Source of the DNA: Deltaproteobacteria bacterium
Lineage (GTDB): Bacteria > Desulfobacterota > DSM-4660 > Desulfatiglandales > HGW-15
Direction of reading: 5' to 3'
Assembly (NCBI GenBank): GCA_016926135.1
Contig: JAFGPH010000638.1
Location: forward strand, 1 to 13,797
DNA: 13,797 nt
Shown: in pieces, positions 1 to 7,830 of the stretch
Layout of the letters: each line of letters begins with the position of its first letter
How positions within the stretch are numbered: the first letter of the stretch is position 1
Made by a program: the position numbers and the translations under genes
Notes under the pieces: model-generated
Seen by the model: only the letters and a program-made list of their open reading frames with translations
Database searches by the model: none
What the model was told of the DNA's origin: nothing

Positions 1-99
1 ATGTTCATCAACTTCCCTTCGGGTCTGGTACTGTATTGGCTTGTCAACAACATCCTCTCCATAGGTCAGCAATACCGGATCCTTACGAAGTCCGCTTAA
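1..99 (+). CDS. yidC: YidC membrane insertase, C-terminal end (5' cut by window)
   Basis: Only the last 32 residues and the TAA stop are present. The peptide begins [13 protein letters not shown] and continues with [11 protein letters not shown], which is the last membrane segment and tail of the YidC/Oxa1 insertase (FPSGLxLYWxxxNxxxxxQQ). The ATG at position 1 is an internal methionine, so the gene starts before the window. YidC inserts and folds proteins in the inner membrane, alone or with SecYEG. jag follows after 18 bases, the usual order rnpA-yidC-jag-mnmE, which supports the call despite the short length. Confidence 0.9.
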   Translation: MFINFPSGLVLYWLVNNILSIGQQYRILTKSA

Positions 100-117
100 C
101 CCCAACGGAGGACGAAT

Positions 118-780
118 ATGGGAGACTACGAATTCGAAGGAAAAACCACCGAAGAGGCCATTGAGAATGCGTCCCACGATCTGGGTGTACCCGTTGAAGA
201 CCTGGAGATCGATATCCTTGAACCGGGATCGGCTGGCATCTTCGGCCTGGTCGGAGGCAGAAAGGCAAAGATCCGGGTTCACTTGAAGGATGAGGAGATC
301 GAAGATGAAGAGGCGGACGTACAGGTAGATTCAAAGGATCTGGCCGTGGCGCAGGAGACGCTCCGCCGCATCCTGGAACTCATCCCCATAACCACGACCG
401 TGAGTGGGGAACAGAGCGACGGCAAGATTACCCTCCACATCGAAGGGGACCGATCGGGCCTCTTGATCGGGCGGAAAGGAAAAACTCTGGATGCCATACA
501 GTTCATTGTGAACAAGATCGTCAACAAGGCCCTTGACAAGAAGATCAACGTGATCGTGGACTCTGAGAACTACCGGAGCAGGAGAGAGGAGTCCCTCACC
601 CAGATGGCCGTCAAGATGGGGGACAAGGCGAAGAGGATCAGGAAGCCTGTCACCACCTCCCCTCTCAATCCCCATGAAAGGCGAATTATCCATCTGGCCC
701 TCAGGGAGGATGAGCGACTCGAAACCAAAAGCCGGGGCGAAGGACTTCTGAAGCGGGTCGTCATTATCCCCAAGAGGTGA
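118..780 (+). CDS. jag: Jag/KhpB RNA-binding protein (SpoIIIJ-associated)
   Basis: A 220-aa protein with the full Jag architecture. The Jag-N domain is at about residues 3-55 (it starts DYEFEGKTTEEAIENA and includes the GIFGLVGGRKA turn). A KH domain is at about 75-150 with the RNA-contacting GxxG loop as GRKG. An R3H domain is at about 155-215 with the R-x3-H core as RRIIH. Jag is a cytoplasmic RNA-binding protein linked to YidC and, in Gram-positive bacteria, to cell elongation; its role in Desulfobacterota is less clear. The ATG is preceded by GGAGG at 107-111 with a good 6-base gap, which fixes the start. It lies 18 bases after yidC and runs into mnmE, so the three are probably one transcript. 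Confidence 0.95.
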   Translation: MGDYEFEGKTTEEAIENASHDLGVPVEDLEIDILEPGSAGIFGLVGGRKAKIRVHLKDEEIEDEEADVQVDSKDLAVAQETLRRILELIPITTTVSGEQSDGKITLHIEGDRSGLLIGRKGKTLDAIQFIVNKIVNKALDKKINVIVDSENYRSRREESLTQMAVKMGDKAKRIRKPVTTSPLNPHERRIIHLALREDERLETKSRGEGLLKRVVIIPKR

Positions 781-782
781 GG

Positions 783-2159
783 GTGGAAGATACTATTGCC
801 GCGGTCGCAACCCCCATAGGCCGGGGGGGCATCGGCATCGTTCGCCTGAGCGGCGACCAAGCCCGGGCCATTGCCGGGCGGGTATTCAGGCCCAGGAATC
901 CTGTCAAGGCATGGCAAAGCCACCACCTCTACCTGGGCCACCTCGTGGACCCTTCAACGGGGTCGATCGTCGACGAAGTGCTTCTCTCCTTCATGAAGGC
1001 CCCCCATTCCTACACGAGGGAAGACGTTGTGGAGATCAACATCCACAGCGGATATCTTCTCCTCACCAAGGTGCTTCAGATCGTCCTTGAAGCGGGAGCC
1101 CGGCCGGCAAAACCGGGCGAGTTCACCTTCAGGGCCTTCCTGAACGGACGAATCGATCTCACCCAGGCAGAAGCCGTGGTGGACCTCATCCAGGCCAGAT
1201 CCGAGAGGGGACTCATTCTCTCGTCCGGACAGATCAAAGGGGACTTCAGGAAGAGCATTGAGACATTGAGGCAGGCGACGCTGGGCATGCTGGCCCGTAT
1301 CGAGGTGCTCATCGACTTTCCAGAGGAGGCCTCCGGCTTCCTTCCGGAGGGTGATGCGGCGCGGTCGATTGAACAGGATCTGCTCGAACCCATCGAACAG
1401 CTCATCGCCGCCCACGGCCAAAGAAGAATCTGGGTGGAAGGGGTGAATACGGTGATCGTGGGGCGGGTCAACGCAGGGAAGTCCAGCCTCTTGAATCGAC
1501 TTCTCAATGAGGAACGGGCCCTCGTGACCCCGATCCCCGGCACCACCCGCGACGCCCTTGAGTCCACCCTCCACATTCGAGGAATCCCCCTCCGGCTGAT
1601 GGACACCGCCGGGTTCAGAAAAGTCAAGGGAAGGATAGAAAGGCTGGGAATCCAGGTGACCCGGCAGAAGCTGTCAGCGGCGGACCTTGTGCTGCTCGTG
1701 GTCGATCAGAGCAGGCCTCTGACCCGGGACGACCTGGAGATCCTTGCCTGCGCCGGAGAGCAGAAGACCCTGATCGTTCTCAACAAGATCGACCTCCGCC
1801 CCAGGTTAAGCAGGGAGGCCGCCATGAAGGCATTCGACGGATATGAGATCATCGAGCTGTCCGCCCTCACCGGTCAGGGCATCGAAGACCTGCATGACGC
1901 GATCGTGGGACGGGTCATCTCAAGCGATTCGGATTTGACGGCTGCAGAGGTGGCTCCCAACCTCAGACACAAAATAGCCTTGGAGGAAGCCTTGCAGGCC
2001 TTCCGCGCGGGGAGTGCGAACGCCCGGCAGGGCATGCCCTGGGAAATCATTGCGGCCGATCTTCAGGCCGGCCTCACGGCCCTGGGAGAGATCATCGGCG
2101 AGAAGACCCCGGAAGACGTGCTGGATCGGATATTCAGTGAGTTCTGTATTGGAAAGTAA
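783..2159 (+). CDS. mnmE: MnmE, tRNA-U34 modification GTPase
   Basis: MnmE works with MnmG to put carboxymethylaminomethyl-type groups on the wobble uridine of several tRNAs. The N-terminal tetrahydrofolate-binding domain opens with DTIAAVATPIGRGGIGIVRLSG. A helical domain is interrupted by the G domain: P-loop GRVNAGKSS (about residue 226), TTRD switch, DTAG, NKID and SAL. The C terminus is FCIGK, the family's conserved Cys tail. The length of 458 aa is normal. GTG at 777 overlaps the jag stop and would add two residues, but GTG at 783 has GAGG (774-777) five bases upstream, so I prefer 783. The P-loop has Val where Pro is common; this is not damaging. Co-translation with jag is likely. Confidence 0.96.
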   Translation: MEDTIAAVATPIGRGGIGIVRLSGDQARAIAGRVFRPRNPVKAWQSHHLYLGHLVDPSTGSIVDEVLLSFMKAPHSYTREDVVEINIHSGYLLLTKVLQIVLEAGARPAKPGEFTFRAFLNGRIDLTQAEAVVDLIQARSERGLILSSGQIKGDFRKSIETLRQATLGMLARIEVLIDFPEEASGFLPEGDAARSIEQDLLEPIEQLIAAHGQRRIWVEGVNTVIVGRVNAGKSSLLNRLLNEERALVTPIPGTTRDALESTLHIRGIPLRLMDTAGFRKVKGRIERLGIQVTRQKLSAADLVLLVVDQSRPLTRDDLEILACAGEQKTLIVLNKIDLRPRLSREAAMKAFDGYEIIELSALTGQGIEDLHDAIVGRVISSDSDLTAAEVAPNLRHKIALEEALQAFRAGSANARQGMPWEIIAADLQAGLTALGEIIGEKTPEDVLDRIFSEFCIGK

Positions 2160-2160
2160 A

Positions 2161-2257
2161 GGATGGAGGACTGGAGGGATGGAGTAATGGGCATCCAGAG
2201 AGAACCCAACACTCCACCACTCCAGTACTCCATCACTCCATTCTTCCATCACCCCTC
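2161..2257. repeat. Inverted tandem-octamer repeat, possible two-way terminator
   Basis: The left arm (2161-2192) is four octamers of the form GGATGGAG, GACTGGAG, GGATGGAG, TAATGGGC. The right arm (2210-2257) is six octamers of the form CACTCCAC, CACTCCAG, TACTCCAT, CACTCCAT, TCTTCCAT, CACCCCTC. The right-arm consensus is the reverse complement of the left, so the 97 bases can fold into a long imperfect hairpin. It lies between convergent mnmE and thiC and overlaps the thiC stop (2249-2251). A terminating or transcript-end role for both genes is inference. The same octamer family recurs at 9941-9972. Confidence 0.75.
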
Positions 2258-3538
2258 GAAGTACTCCTTCACCTGCTTGATGGCGCAGAATTTGCCGCAC
2301 ATGGTGCAGACGTCCCCTTCGGCAGGCGGGTTCTCCTCCCTGAGTTTCCTGGCCCGCTCCGGATCAATGGCCAGTTCCATCTGGGCGTTCCAGTCCAGAT
2401 TCTTCCTGGCCACGGACATTTTCCTGTCCCTCTCCAAGGCGATCCTGCTGCCTCGGGCGATATCCGCAGCGTGGGCGGCAATCTTGGTGACCACCACACC
2501 CTCCCGCACGTCCTGGACCCCCGGGAGGCAGAGATGCTCCGTGGGGGTGACGTAACAGAGGAAATCGGCTCCCGCTTCTCCGGCCACGGCTCCACCGATC
2601 GCGCAGGCCACATGATCGTAACCCGCGGCAATATCGGTCACCAGCGGGCCCAGCACATAGAACGGTGCGTGGTAGCACAGCTGTTTCTGCAGAAGGATAT
2701 TGGCCCTGATCTGGTTGAGGGGCACATGACCCGGGCCCTCGATCATCACCTGGACGTCCTTTTCCCAGGCCCACTTCGTCAACTGCCCCAGGGTCATCAA
2801 CTCGTGGACCTGGGCCCGGTCTGTTGCATCCGCCAGGCATCCCGGCCTCAGACCATCCCCGAGGCTCAGGGTCACGTCATGTTTCCTTGCGATTTCCAGG
2901 AGCCTGTCGTAATATTCGTAAAGGGGGTTCTCCCTGTCGTGGTGCAGCATCCAGGTGGTCAGAAAAGCCCCCCCCCGGCTTACGATATCCGTGACCCTTC
3001 CCTGATTCTTCAGCATTTCCAGGGCGGCCCTGGTGAGCCCGCAGTGTACGGTGATGAAATCCACTCCATCCGCGACCTGGGTCTCGATGACCTGGAAGAT
3101 CTTGTCCACGGTGAGATGAATCAGTGCTCCAGCCTCGTTGACCGTCTCCACCACGGCCTGGTAGATCGGCACCGTCCCCACGGGAACGGACGATTGATCA
3201 AGGATCTTTCTCCTGCAGAGGCTGATATCCCCCCCGGTGGAAAGATCCATCACCGTATCCGCACCGGCCCCCAGGGCAACCTCCAGCTTGGCCAATTCGT
3301 TGCCCAGATCAGCCCTGTCCGAGGATGTCCCGATGTTGGCATTGACCTTGATCAAAAGGCCCTCCCCGATCCCGCAGGGAACGAGCCCCCGATGGTTTCT
3401 ATTGGCAGGGATGACGATCCTCCCATCGGCCACCTTGTCCCTAAGCCAGCGAGGATCCACCTGTTCCTTTTCAGCCACCGCTTTCATTTCCGGGGTAACC
3501 ACCCCGGCCCTGGCTGCTGCCAATTGTGTCTTTGTCAT
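2249..3538 (-). CDS. thiC: ThiC, HMP-phosphate synthase
   Basis: ThiC is a radical SAM enzyme that rearranges aminoimidazole ribotide into hydroxymethylpyrimidine phosphate for thiamine. Family blocks are all visible: VNANIGTSSD, DLSTGGDI, RGGAFLTTWMLHH followed by YEYYD, SLGDGLRPGC, EGPGHVPL, and CYVTPTEHLCLP. The 4Fe-4S cysteines are near the C terminus as CTMCGKFC. At 429 aa it is the short form, without the N-terminal extension of the E. coli type. The cysteine spacing is C-x2-C-x3-C, one residue shorter than the CSMCGPKFC form I know from E. coli-type ThiC. It lies 68 bases after thiD on the same strand, supporting a thiamine role. The main alternative is the paralogue BzaF (hydroxybenzimidazole synthase), disfavoured by the thiD neighbour. 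The ribosome site is weak; AAGGGA lies 14 bases or so upstream, inside a small CGAG/CTCG hairpin. Confidence 0.92.
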   Translation of the reverse strand: MTKTQLAAARAGVVTPEMKAVAEKEQVDPRWLRDKVADGRIVIPANRNHRGLVPCGIGEGLLIKVNANIGTSSDRADLGNELAKLEVALGAGADTVMDLSTGGDISLCRRKILDQSSVPVGTVPIYQAVVETVNEAGALIHLTVDKIFQVIETQVADGVDFITVHCGLTRAALEMLKNQGRVTDIVSRGGAFLTTWMLHHDRENPLYEYYDRLLEIARKHDVTLSLGDGLRPGCLADATDRAQVHELMTLGQLTKWAWEKDVQVMIEGPGHVPLNQIRANILLQKQLCYHAPFYVLGPLVTDIAAGYDHVACAIGGAVAGEAGADFLCYVTPTEHLCLPGVQDVREGVVVTKIAAHAADIARGSRIALERDRKMSVARKNLDWNAQMELAIDPERARKLREENPPAEGDVCTMCGKFCAIKQVKEYFEG

Positions 3539-3606
3539 TCTTCGTTACGAGTCCCTTCTCGCTGTTGAAATCCGGCCATACCCCTGCCGGCACTCTTTAG
3601 GGCATT

Positions 3607-4413
3607 TTACCCCTTCCGTGAACTTCCTGCAAGGCGCAGTTCACTGAAGATGGGCCGTACCGCCCCTGCCCCTTTCCCCGAGGCATAGCCGCACGAGATC
3701 GCTCTTCTGGTGAACTCGTGAGCCATTTCCGTGGCAATTCTGAGATCCTCGTGAGCGGCCAGAAAAGTCGCCAGCGCCGTCGAAAAGACGCAGCCGCTCC
3801 CATGAGTGTGCTCCGAGGCGATCCTCTCCCCGTAGAAGCGATGCATCTCCCTTCCATCATAGAGGAGATCCACGCAGGCCCCTTTCAAATGCCCCCCGGT
3901 AATCACCACATTCGGCCCCATATCCTTGATCACCCGGGCGGCCTCTTCCATCTCCCTCAGGCTCCCCACCCTCCTCCCCGAAAGGCGGGAGGCTTCCTCG
4001 ATATTCGGGGTCACCACGGTGACAAGAGGCAGCAGGAGCTTCTTCAGCATAGGAAAGGCGCCGGGCTCCAGCAAGGCCATGCCGGTCGAAGCCGCCATCA
4101 CCGGGTCAAGGACCGTTCTCGGAATGCTGTGGGCCTTCAGGATCCTCGCCAGCTCGCGGACATTGGCCGAACTGAAGAGCATCCCTATCTTGGCTGCATG
4201 GGGAAAAGTGTCACCAAGGATCGTTTCGATCTGTCTCGACAGGAATTTCCCGGGGATCCTGTGAATGGCTGTGATGCCGAGAGAGTTCTGGGCGGTAAGT
4301 GCGGTGACGGCTGTGAAGGCATGGGCCCCAAGCGAGAAGACCGTCTTGATGTCGGCCTGAATACCGGCCCCCCCGCAGGAGTCTGATCCTGCTATGACGA
4401 GGATGCATCTCAT
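3607..4413 (-). CDS. thiD: ThiD, HMP/HMP-phosphate kinase
   Basis: This 268-aa ribokinase-family enzyme phosphorylates hydroxymethylpyrimidine and its monophosphate to HMP diphosphate, the pyrimidine half of thiamine phosphate. The N-terminal AGSDSCGGAGIQADIKT is the family signature, and the C-terminal HTHGSGCVFSTALA holds the ATP-site anion hole and the conserved Gly-x-Gly-Cys. VTPNIEEA and VVITGGHLKG are further ThiD blocks. thiC follows on the same strand, so product and substrate match directly. The start ATG has no clear Shine-Dalgarno; AAAG lies eight bases upstream, and homology sets the start. A promoter is predicted at 4493-4521. No fused ThiE domain is present, and thiE, thiG and thiS are not in the window. 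Confidence 0.95.
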   Translation of the reverse strand: MRCILVIAGSDSCGGAGIQADIKTVFSLGAHAFTAVTALTAQNSLGITAIHRIPGKFLSRQIETILGDTFPHAAKIGMLFSSANVRELARILKAHSIPRTVLDPVMAASTGMALLEPGAFPMLKKLLLPLVTVVTPNIEEASRLSGRRVGSLREMEEAARVIKDMGPNVVITGGHLKGACVDLLYDGREMHRFYGERIASEHTHGSGCVFSTALATFLAAHEDLRIATEMAHEFTRRAISCGYASGKGAGAVRPIFSELRLAGSSRKG

Positions 4414-4492
4414 TTGTCAACTTTGGGCACGCAAGGCATTTGGGAGAACTTCAGGTACTGTTCTTTCATAGGATTCGGGTTACCCCGGGCGT

Positions 4493-4521
4493 AGGCTAAC
4501 AACCGTCCTCTACCCTGTCAA
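4493..4521 (-). promoter_or_regulatory. Predicted sigma70 promoter for thiD-thiC
   Basis: On the minus strand, TTGACA (4521-4516) and TAGCCT (4498-4493) are 17 bases apart. The -35 is perfect and the -10 is weak, with only the outer TA and T kept. The inferred leader is about 70 bases and contains CGGGGTAACCCG (a four-pair stem with a GNRA-type loop) and a GAAC/GTTC hairpin. It is too short for, and lacks the CTGAGA core of, a TPP riboswitch. No transcript data support this. Confidence 0.45.
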
Positions 4522-4548
4522 GCAGAGAAACCCTGTCTTCCCCATCCC

Positions 4549-4577
4549 TTGACTTCAGGGCGTCTTTCCCATATATG
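4549..4577 (+). promoter_or_regulatory. Predicted sigma70 promoter for the cyclase gene
   Basis: TTGACT (4549-4554) and TATATG (4572-4577) are 17 bases apart, a close match to the sigma70 consensus. The in-frame ATG at 4575 lies inside the -10 box, so translation cannot begin there on this transcript. That supports the start at 4632. The thiD promoter on the other strand is back to back with this one, the two -35 boxes being about 28 bases apart. Confidence 0.5.
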
Positions 4578-4631
4578 CTATCCAAGAGGGGAGTTGAGAC
4601 CGGACGTTCAGGTTTTTTGGAGAAAAGATCC

Positions 4632-6893
4632 ATGAAGATACGACTCAAGTCGCTTTTTTCGATCCGTCCCGCCACCATCACTGCCGCCCTCACTCTTCTG
4701 GTGATCGTGCTTTTTCTTCTGGGCGTCCCGATCCTGGACAGAGGGGAACTGATGACCTACGATCTTCGATTTCGCTACAGGGGCGTCCAAAGACCCTCGC
4801 CCGACATCGTGCTGGCCGTAATCGACGAAAAAAGCCTTGATGGGGAGGGCCGCTGGCCATGGCCCAGATCCAGGCTTGCAGCCCTGATCGATGTCCTTTC
4901 CAGGGAGGGAGCCAAGGTCATCGGATTTGATATCGGATTTTTCGAGCCTGACGAGAACACCAATCTCAGGTTCCTCAGCGAGTTCGATCAGAAATTTCAG
5001 AGCCTCAAGGTGACCGATTCGAAGCTGAGGGATTTCCTGCTGGAGAGCAAGCGAAATGCGGACAACGATCTCAACCTTGCCAATACCATTCGCGCCGCAA
5101 AGTCCGACGTCGTCCTCGGGTATTTCTTTCACATGAGTCAGGCCGGGCTCGACTACCAGATCGGTGAGGACAAGATCAAGGCACAGTTCGGCCGGATCTC
5201 CAATTCCAAGTATCCCCTGATCATTTATGCCGACAAGACCATGATGGCGGAACCCTTCATCACGGCCTATGCCCCTGAGGGGAACCTGGAAATATTGAGC
5301 GGGGCGGCCGAAGGTTCGGGGTACTTCAACATGTTTCCAGACCAGGATGGAGTGGTGCGGTGGATGCCGCTGGTCATCAAATGCGGGCCGGAGATCTATT
5401 CTCCCCTCTCAATCCAGATCCTGTGGCACTTTCTGGACCGTCCTCAACTCATGGTGAGGGTCGCCGCCTATGGCGCGGAAGGGATCCGCATGGGGAACCG
5501 ATTCATCCCTACCGACGAAAACGGGCAGATGCTCATCAACTACCTGGGGCCGGCCAAGATTTTCCCCCACTATTCCATCAGTGACATTCTGACCGGAAAG
5601 ACCCGGCCCGGGAGTCTCAAGGATAAGATCGTTCTGGTAGGGGCCACGGCTGTCGGCATCTACGACCTAAGGAACACGCCCTTTTCGCCGGTCTATCCGG
5701 GTGTGGAGATCCACGCGACCGTGATCGACAACGTCCTCAACGGTCGCTTCATCCACAAGCCCAAGTGGACGAGGGTTTTTGACTTCCTGACTATCGTTGT
5801 CCTGGGTTCCCTGCTCGGTTTTGCGATACCGCGCATCGGCGCCGTCAAAGGGATGGTCTTCACCCTCGGATTGTTCGCCATTCACATCCTCCTCAGCCAG
5901 TGGCTCTTCAGCCATTACAGGATCTGGGTCAACATGATCTATCCCCTGTTGACCGTGGTCCTGGTCTACACCGCCCTGACCGTTTACCACTACATCACCG
6001 AAGAAAGGGAGCGGAAGAAGATTCGCGGCGCCTTCAGCTATTACGTCTCAAGCTCGGTGGTGAATGAGATGCTGAAGAACCCCGACAAGTTGAAACTGGG
6101 AGGAGACAAGAAGGATCTCTCCGTGCTCTTCTCGGACATCCGGGGTTTCACCACCATCTCCGAGGGTCTCACACCGGAAGAACTGGTCCACCTGCTCAAT
6201 GAATACCTCACGGCCATGACCGACATCGTCTTTAAGTACGACGGGACCCTGGACAAGTACATGGGAGACGCGGTCATGGCCATCTACGGCGCGCCCCTGG
6301 ACCAACCCGACCACCCCTCCAGGGCCTGCAACTCAGCCCTGGACATGATGGATGGTCTGAAGAATCTGAACAAGAAATGGATTCGTGAAGGCAAGAAACC
6401 CATGGACATCGGGATCGGGATCAACACGGGCATGATGATGGTGGGCAACATGGGCTCGGAGCAGAGGTTCGACTATACCGTCATGGGGGACGCCGTGAAC
6501 CTGGGCTCCCGTCTGGAAGGGGCCAACAAGAACTACAAAACCAATATTCTGTTGAGCGAATTCACCCACGACAGGGTGAAGGACGAATTCGTTTGTATGG
6601 AACTGGACAGCGTCCGCGTGAAGGGCAAAACCCTTCCTGTCAGGATCTTCCACCTGGTGGGGAAGAAGGGCGATGTGCGGCCCGAGCGCCGGGAGGCGAT
6701 CACTTACTTCCACAGGGGTCTTCATCTTTACAAACAACAGCAGTGGGAGGAATCCATTGAGGCCTTCAGAGGCGCCACGGCCCTGGACAAGGGGCTTTAC
6801 CCCGCCGAGCTCTACATCGAACGCTGCCTGGAACTCAAGGAAACCCCCCCCGGCACCGACTGGGACGGTGTCTTTACCATGAAGACCAAGTAG
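4632..6893 (+). CDS. CHASE2-domain class III adenylate cyclase
   Basis: A 753-aa membrane signalling enzyme predicted to make cAMP from ATP. A first membrane segment is at about residues 14-34, then an extracytoplasmic CHASE2 sensor (about 35-340, with DIVLAVIDEKSL, WPWPR and the DKIVLVGATA block). Three membrane segments follow (about 365-460), then the cyclase domain (about 490-640). Metal-binding Asp is seen in FSDIRGFT and in YMGDAVMAI. The Lys before YMGD and the Thr seven before the catalytic Asn of AVNLGSRLEG fit adenine rather than guanine, and the transition-state Asn and Arg are present. The tail has one TPR-like unit and ends DWDGVFTMKTK. ATG 4632 has GGAG (4619-4622) nine bases upstream; the ATG 19 codons earlier sits in the promoter. 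The ligand sensed by CHASE2 is unknown. Confidence 0.93.
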   Translation: MKIRLKSLFSIRPATITAALTLLVIVLFLLGVPILDRGELMTYDLRFRYRGVQRPSPDIVLAVIDEKSLDGEGRWPWPRSRLAALIDVLSREGAKVIGFDIGFFEPDENTNLRFLSEFDQKFQSLKVTDSKLRDFLLESKRNADNDLNLANTIRAAKSDVVLGYFFHMSQAGLDYQIGEDKIKAQFGRISNSKYPLIIYADKTMMAEPFITAYAPEGNLEILSGAAEGSGYFNMFPDQDGVVRWMPLVIKCGPEIYSPLSIQILWHFLDRPQLMVRVAAYGAEGIRMGNRFIPTDENGQMLINYLGPAKIFPHYSISDILTGKTRPGSLKDKIVLVGATAVGIYDLRNTPFSPVYPGVEIHATVIDNVLNGRFIHKPKWTRVFDFLTIVVLGSLLGFAIPRIGAVKGMVFTLGLFAIHILLSQWLFSHYRIWVNMIYPLLTVVLVYTALTVYHYITEERERKKIRGAFSYYVSSSVVNEMLKNPDKLKLGGDKKDLSVLFSDIRGFTTISEGLTPEELVHLLNEYLTAMTDIVFKYDGTLDKYMGDAVMAIYGAPLDQPDHPSRACNSALDMMDGLKNLNKKWIREGKKPMDIGIGINTGMMMVGNMGSEQRFDYTVMGDAVNLGSRLEGANKNYKTNILLSEFTHDRVKDEFVCMELDSVRVKGKTLPVRIFHLVGKKGDVRPERREAITYFHRGLHLYKQQQWEESIEAFRGATALDKGLYPAELYIERCLELKETPPGTDWDGVFTMKTK

Positions 6894-6897
6894 AGAA

Positions 6898-6934
6898 GTG
6901 CCTAAAGTGCGCTAAAATGCCTAAAGTGCCTAAA
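6898..6934. repeat. Short tandem nonamer repeat (GTGCCTAAA)
   Basis: Four units follow the cyclase stop by four bases: GTGCCTAAA, GTGCGCTAAA, ATGCCTAAA, GTGCCTAAA. One unit has an extra base. A looser run of CTGAC/CTGCT-type units fills 6977-7010, before the next gene's stop. These are low-complexity intergenic repeats between convergent genes; no function can be read from them. Confidence 0.7.
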
Positions 6935-7012
6935 TCGGCGGTCCCCAAAGGGCAAAACGGCGAAAGGTTCTTTGCCTGATGCTGACTGCTCACTGCCTGC
7001 TGCTTACTGTTT

Positions 7013-7711
7013 TCACTCCCTCAGATCCTTCACCACGTAGAAGATCAGCTTCTGGTACTCCAGGATTACCTTTCGGATGTACTTCCTGCTCTCCCACCAG
7101 GTCTCGGGTTTGAAGCCCGAATAGGGCGTGGCTACCACCTGAATACGCACATCCTCCCCTTCGAAGACCTTCTTGAAAGTGAGGTGGACCCGTCGTGAAT
7201 GGGTGGGGGAAGTGACGAGAATGAGGGAACGCGCCTTTTCCCTGATCACGAAGTCCCTCACCGCACTTGCCTCCTCAAGGGTACTGCGGACGGGACGCCT
7301 ACCGGCCACAATCCCGGAGTTCGGCACGCCCAGCTTCTGGAGGAGCGTGACCAGCAGATCCACACTCCGGGGGTACTCAATTCCCTCACGCATCAGGACA
7401 TCGAAACCGTCCGGGTTCTCCTCGGGGGCCACGAAGATCCGGGCGGCCAGACCCCTCCGGTAAACCTCCGCAGTCCCGAGCGCCCGCTCGACGTTGCCCC
7501 CTGCCAGGCAGACGATGAGATCCGACTTGGAGGGCTTGTGTTCCACGACCAGATACCTCCCCAGACCGGTCAGGATGGGGATGCGAAGGGCCGTGAGGAG
7601 GACGTAAAGAATGAAGGCGACGATGAAAAGCCATCTGAAAAACCTCATCTTGCTTGGACCCGCGCCCTCGGGCTCTATGGGGCCCTTATCCGGAAAAGAG
7701 GTCCGGGGCAT
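7013..7711 (-). CDS. YdcF/SanA-like (DUF218) membrane protein
   Basis: A 232-aa protein with a short cytoplasmic start, one membrane segment at about residues 25-46 (FFRWLFIVAFILYVLLTA), then a DUF218 domain at about 60-215. Family features are the SDLIVCLAGG strand and loop, the RSTLEEASAVRDF helix and the LILVTSPTHSRRV block. Members of this family (SanA, ElyC, YdcF) act at the cell envelope, but their reaction is not settled, and none can be assigned here. I chose ATG 7711 because AAGGAG lies nine bases upstream; a further start 12 codons earlier lacks one, and MRFF at 7648 is internal. The TPR gene lies upstream on the same strand, with the 129-bp element between them. Confidence 0.82.
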   Translation of the reverse strand: MPRTSFPDKGPIEPEGAGPSKMRFFRWLFIVAFILYVLLTALRIPILTGLGRYLVVEHKPSKSDLIVCLAGGNVERALGTAEVYRRGLAARIFVAPEENPDGFDVLMREGIEYPRSVDLLVTLLQKLGVPNSGIVAGRRPVRSTLEEASAVRDFVIREKARSLILVTSPTHSRRVHLTFKKVFEGEDVRIQVVATPYSGFKPETWWESRKYIRKVILEYQKLIFYVVKDLRE

Positions 7712-7830
7712 TTGTCCGTTCTCCTTGGCGTCCCGACTCTTCCACATTCCTCAGCCCTCCTGTGTGCGGAAAGGCATCCCCGCCTCTTTCACGATCATCC
7801 CCAGGCAGCGACACCCGAAACGGAGTACAG

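Noticed and set aside
777..782. GTG at 777 as the mnmE start
   Set aside because: No ribosome site lies upstream of it, while GTG 783 has GAGG at five bases; the two-residue difference has no functional weight and cannot be settled here.
2161..2257. CRISPR-like array in the octamer repeats
   Set aside because: The units are 8 bp, contiguous and variable, with no spacers; no cas genes are present.
2471..3568. A 365-codon plus-strand open frame opposite thiC
   Set aside because: ThiC family blocks run through the whole minus-strand frame; the plus frame is His/Pro/Gly-rich without domain features.
4575..4631. Upstream ATG of the cyclase gene
   Set aside because: It lies within the predicted -10 box TATATG and has no suitable ribosome site; ATG 4632 has one.
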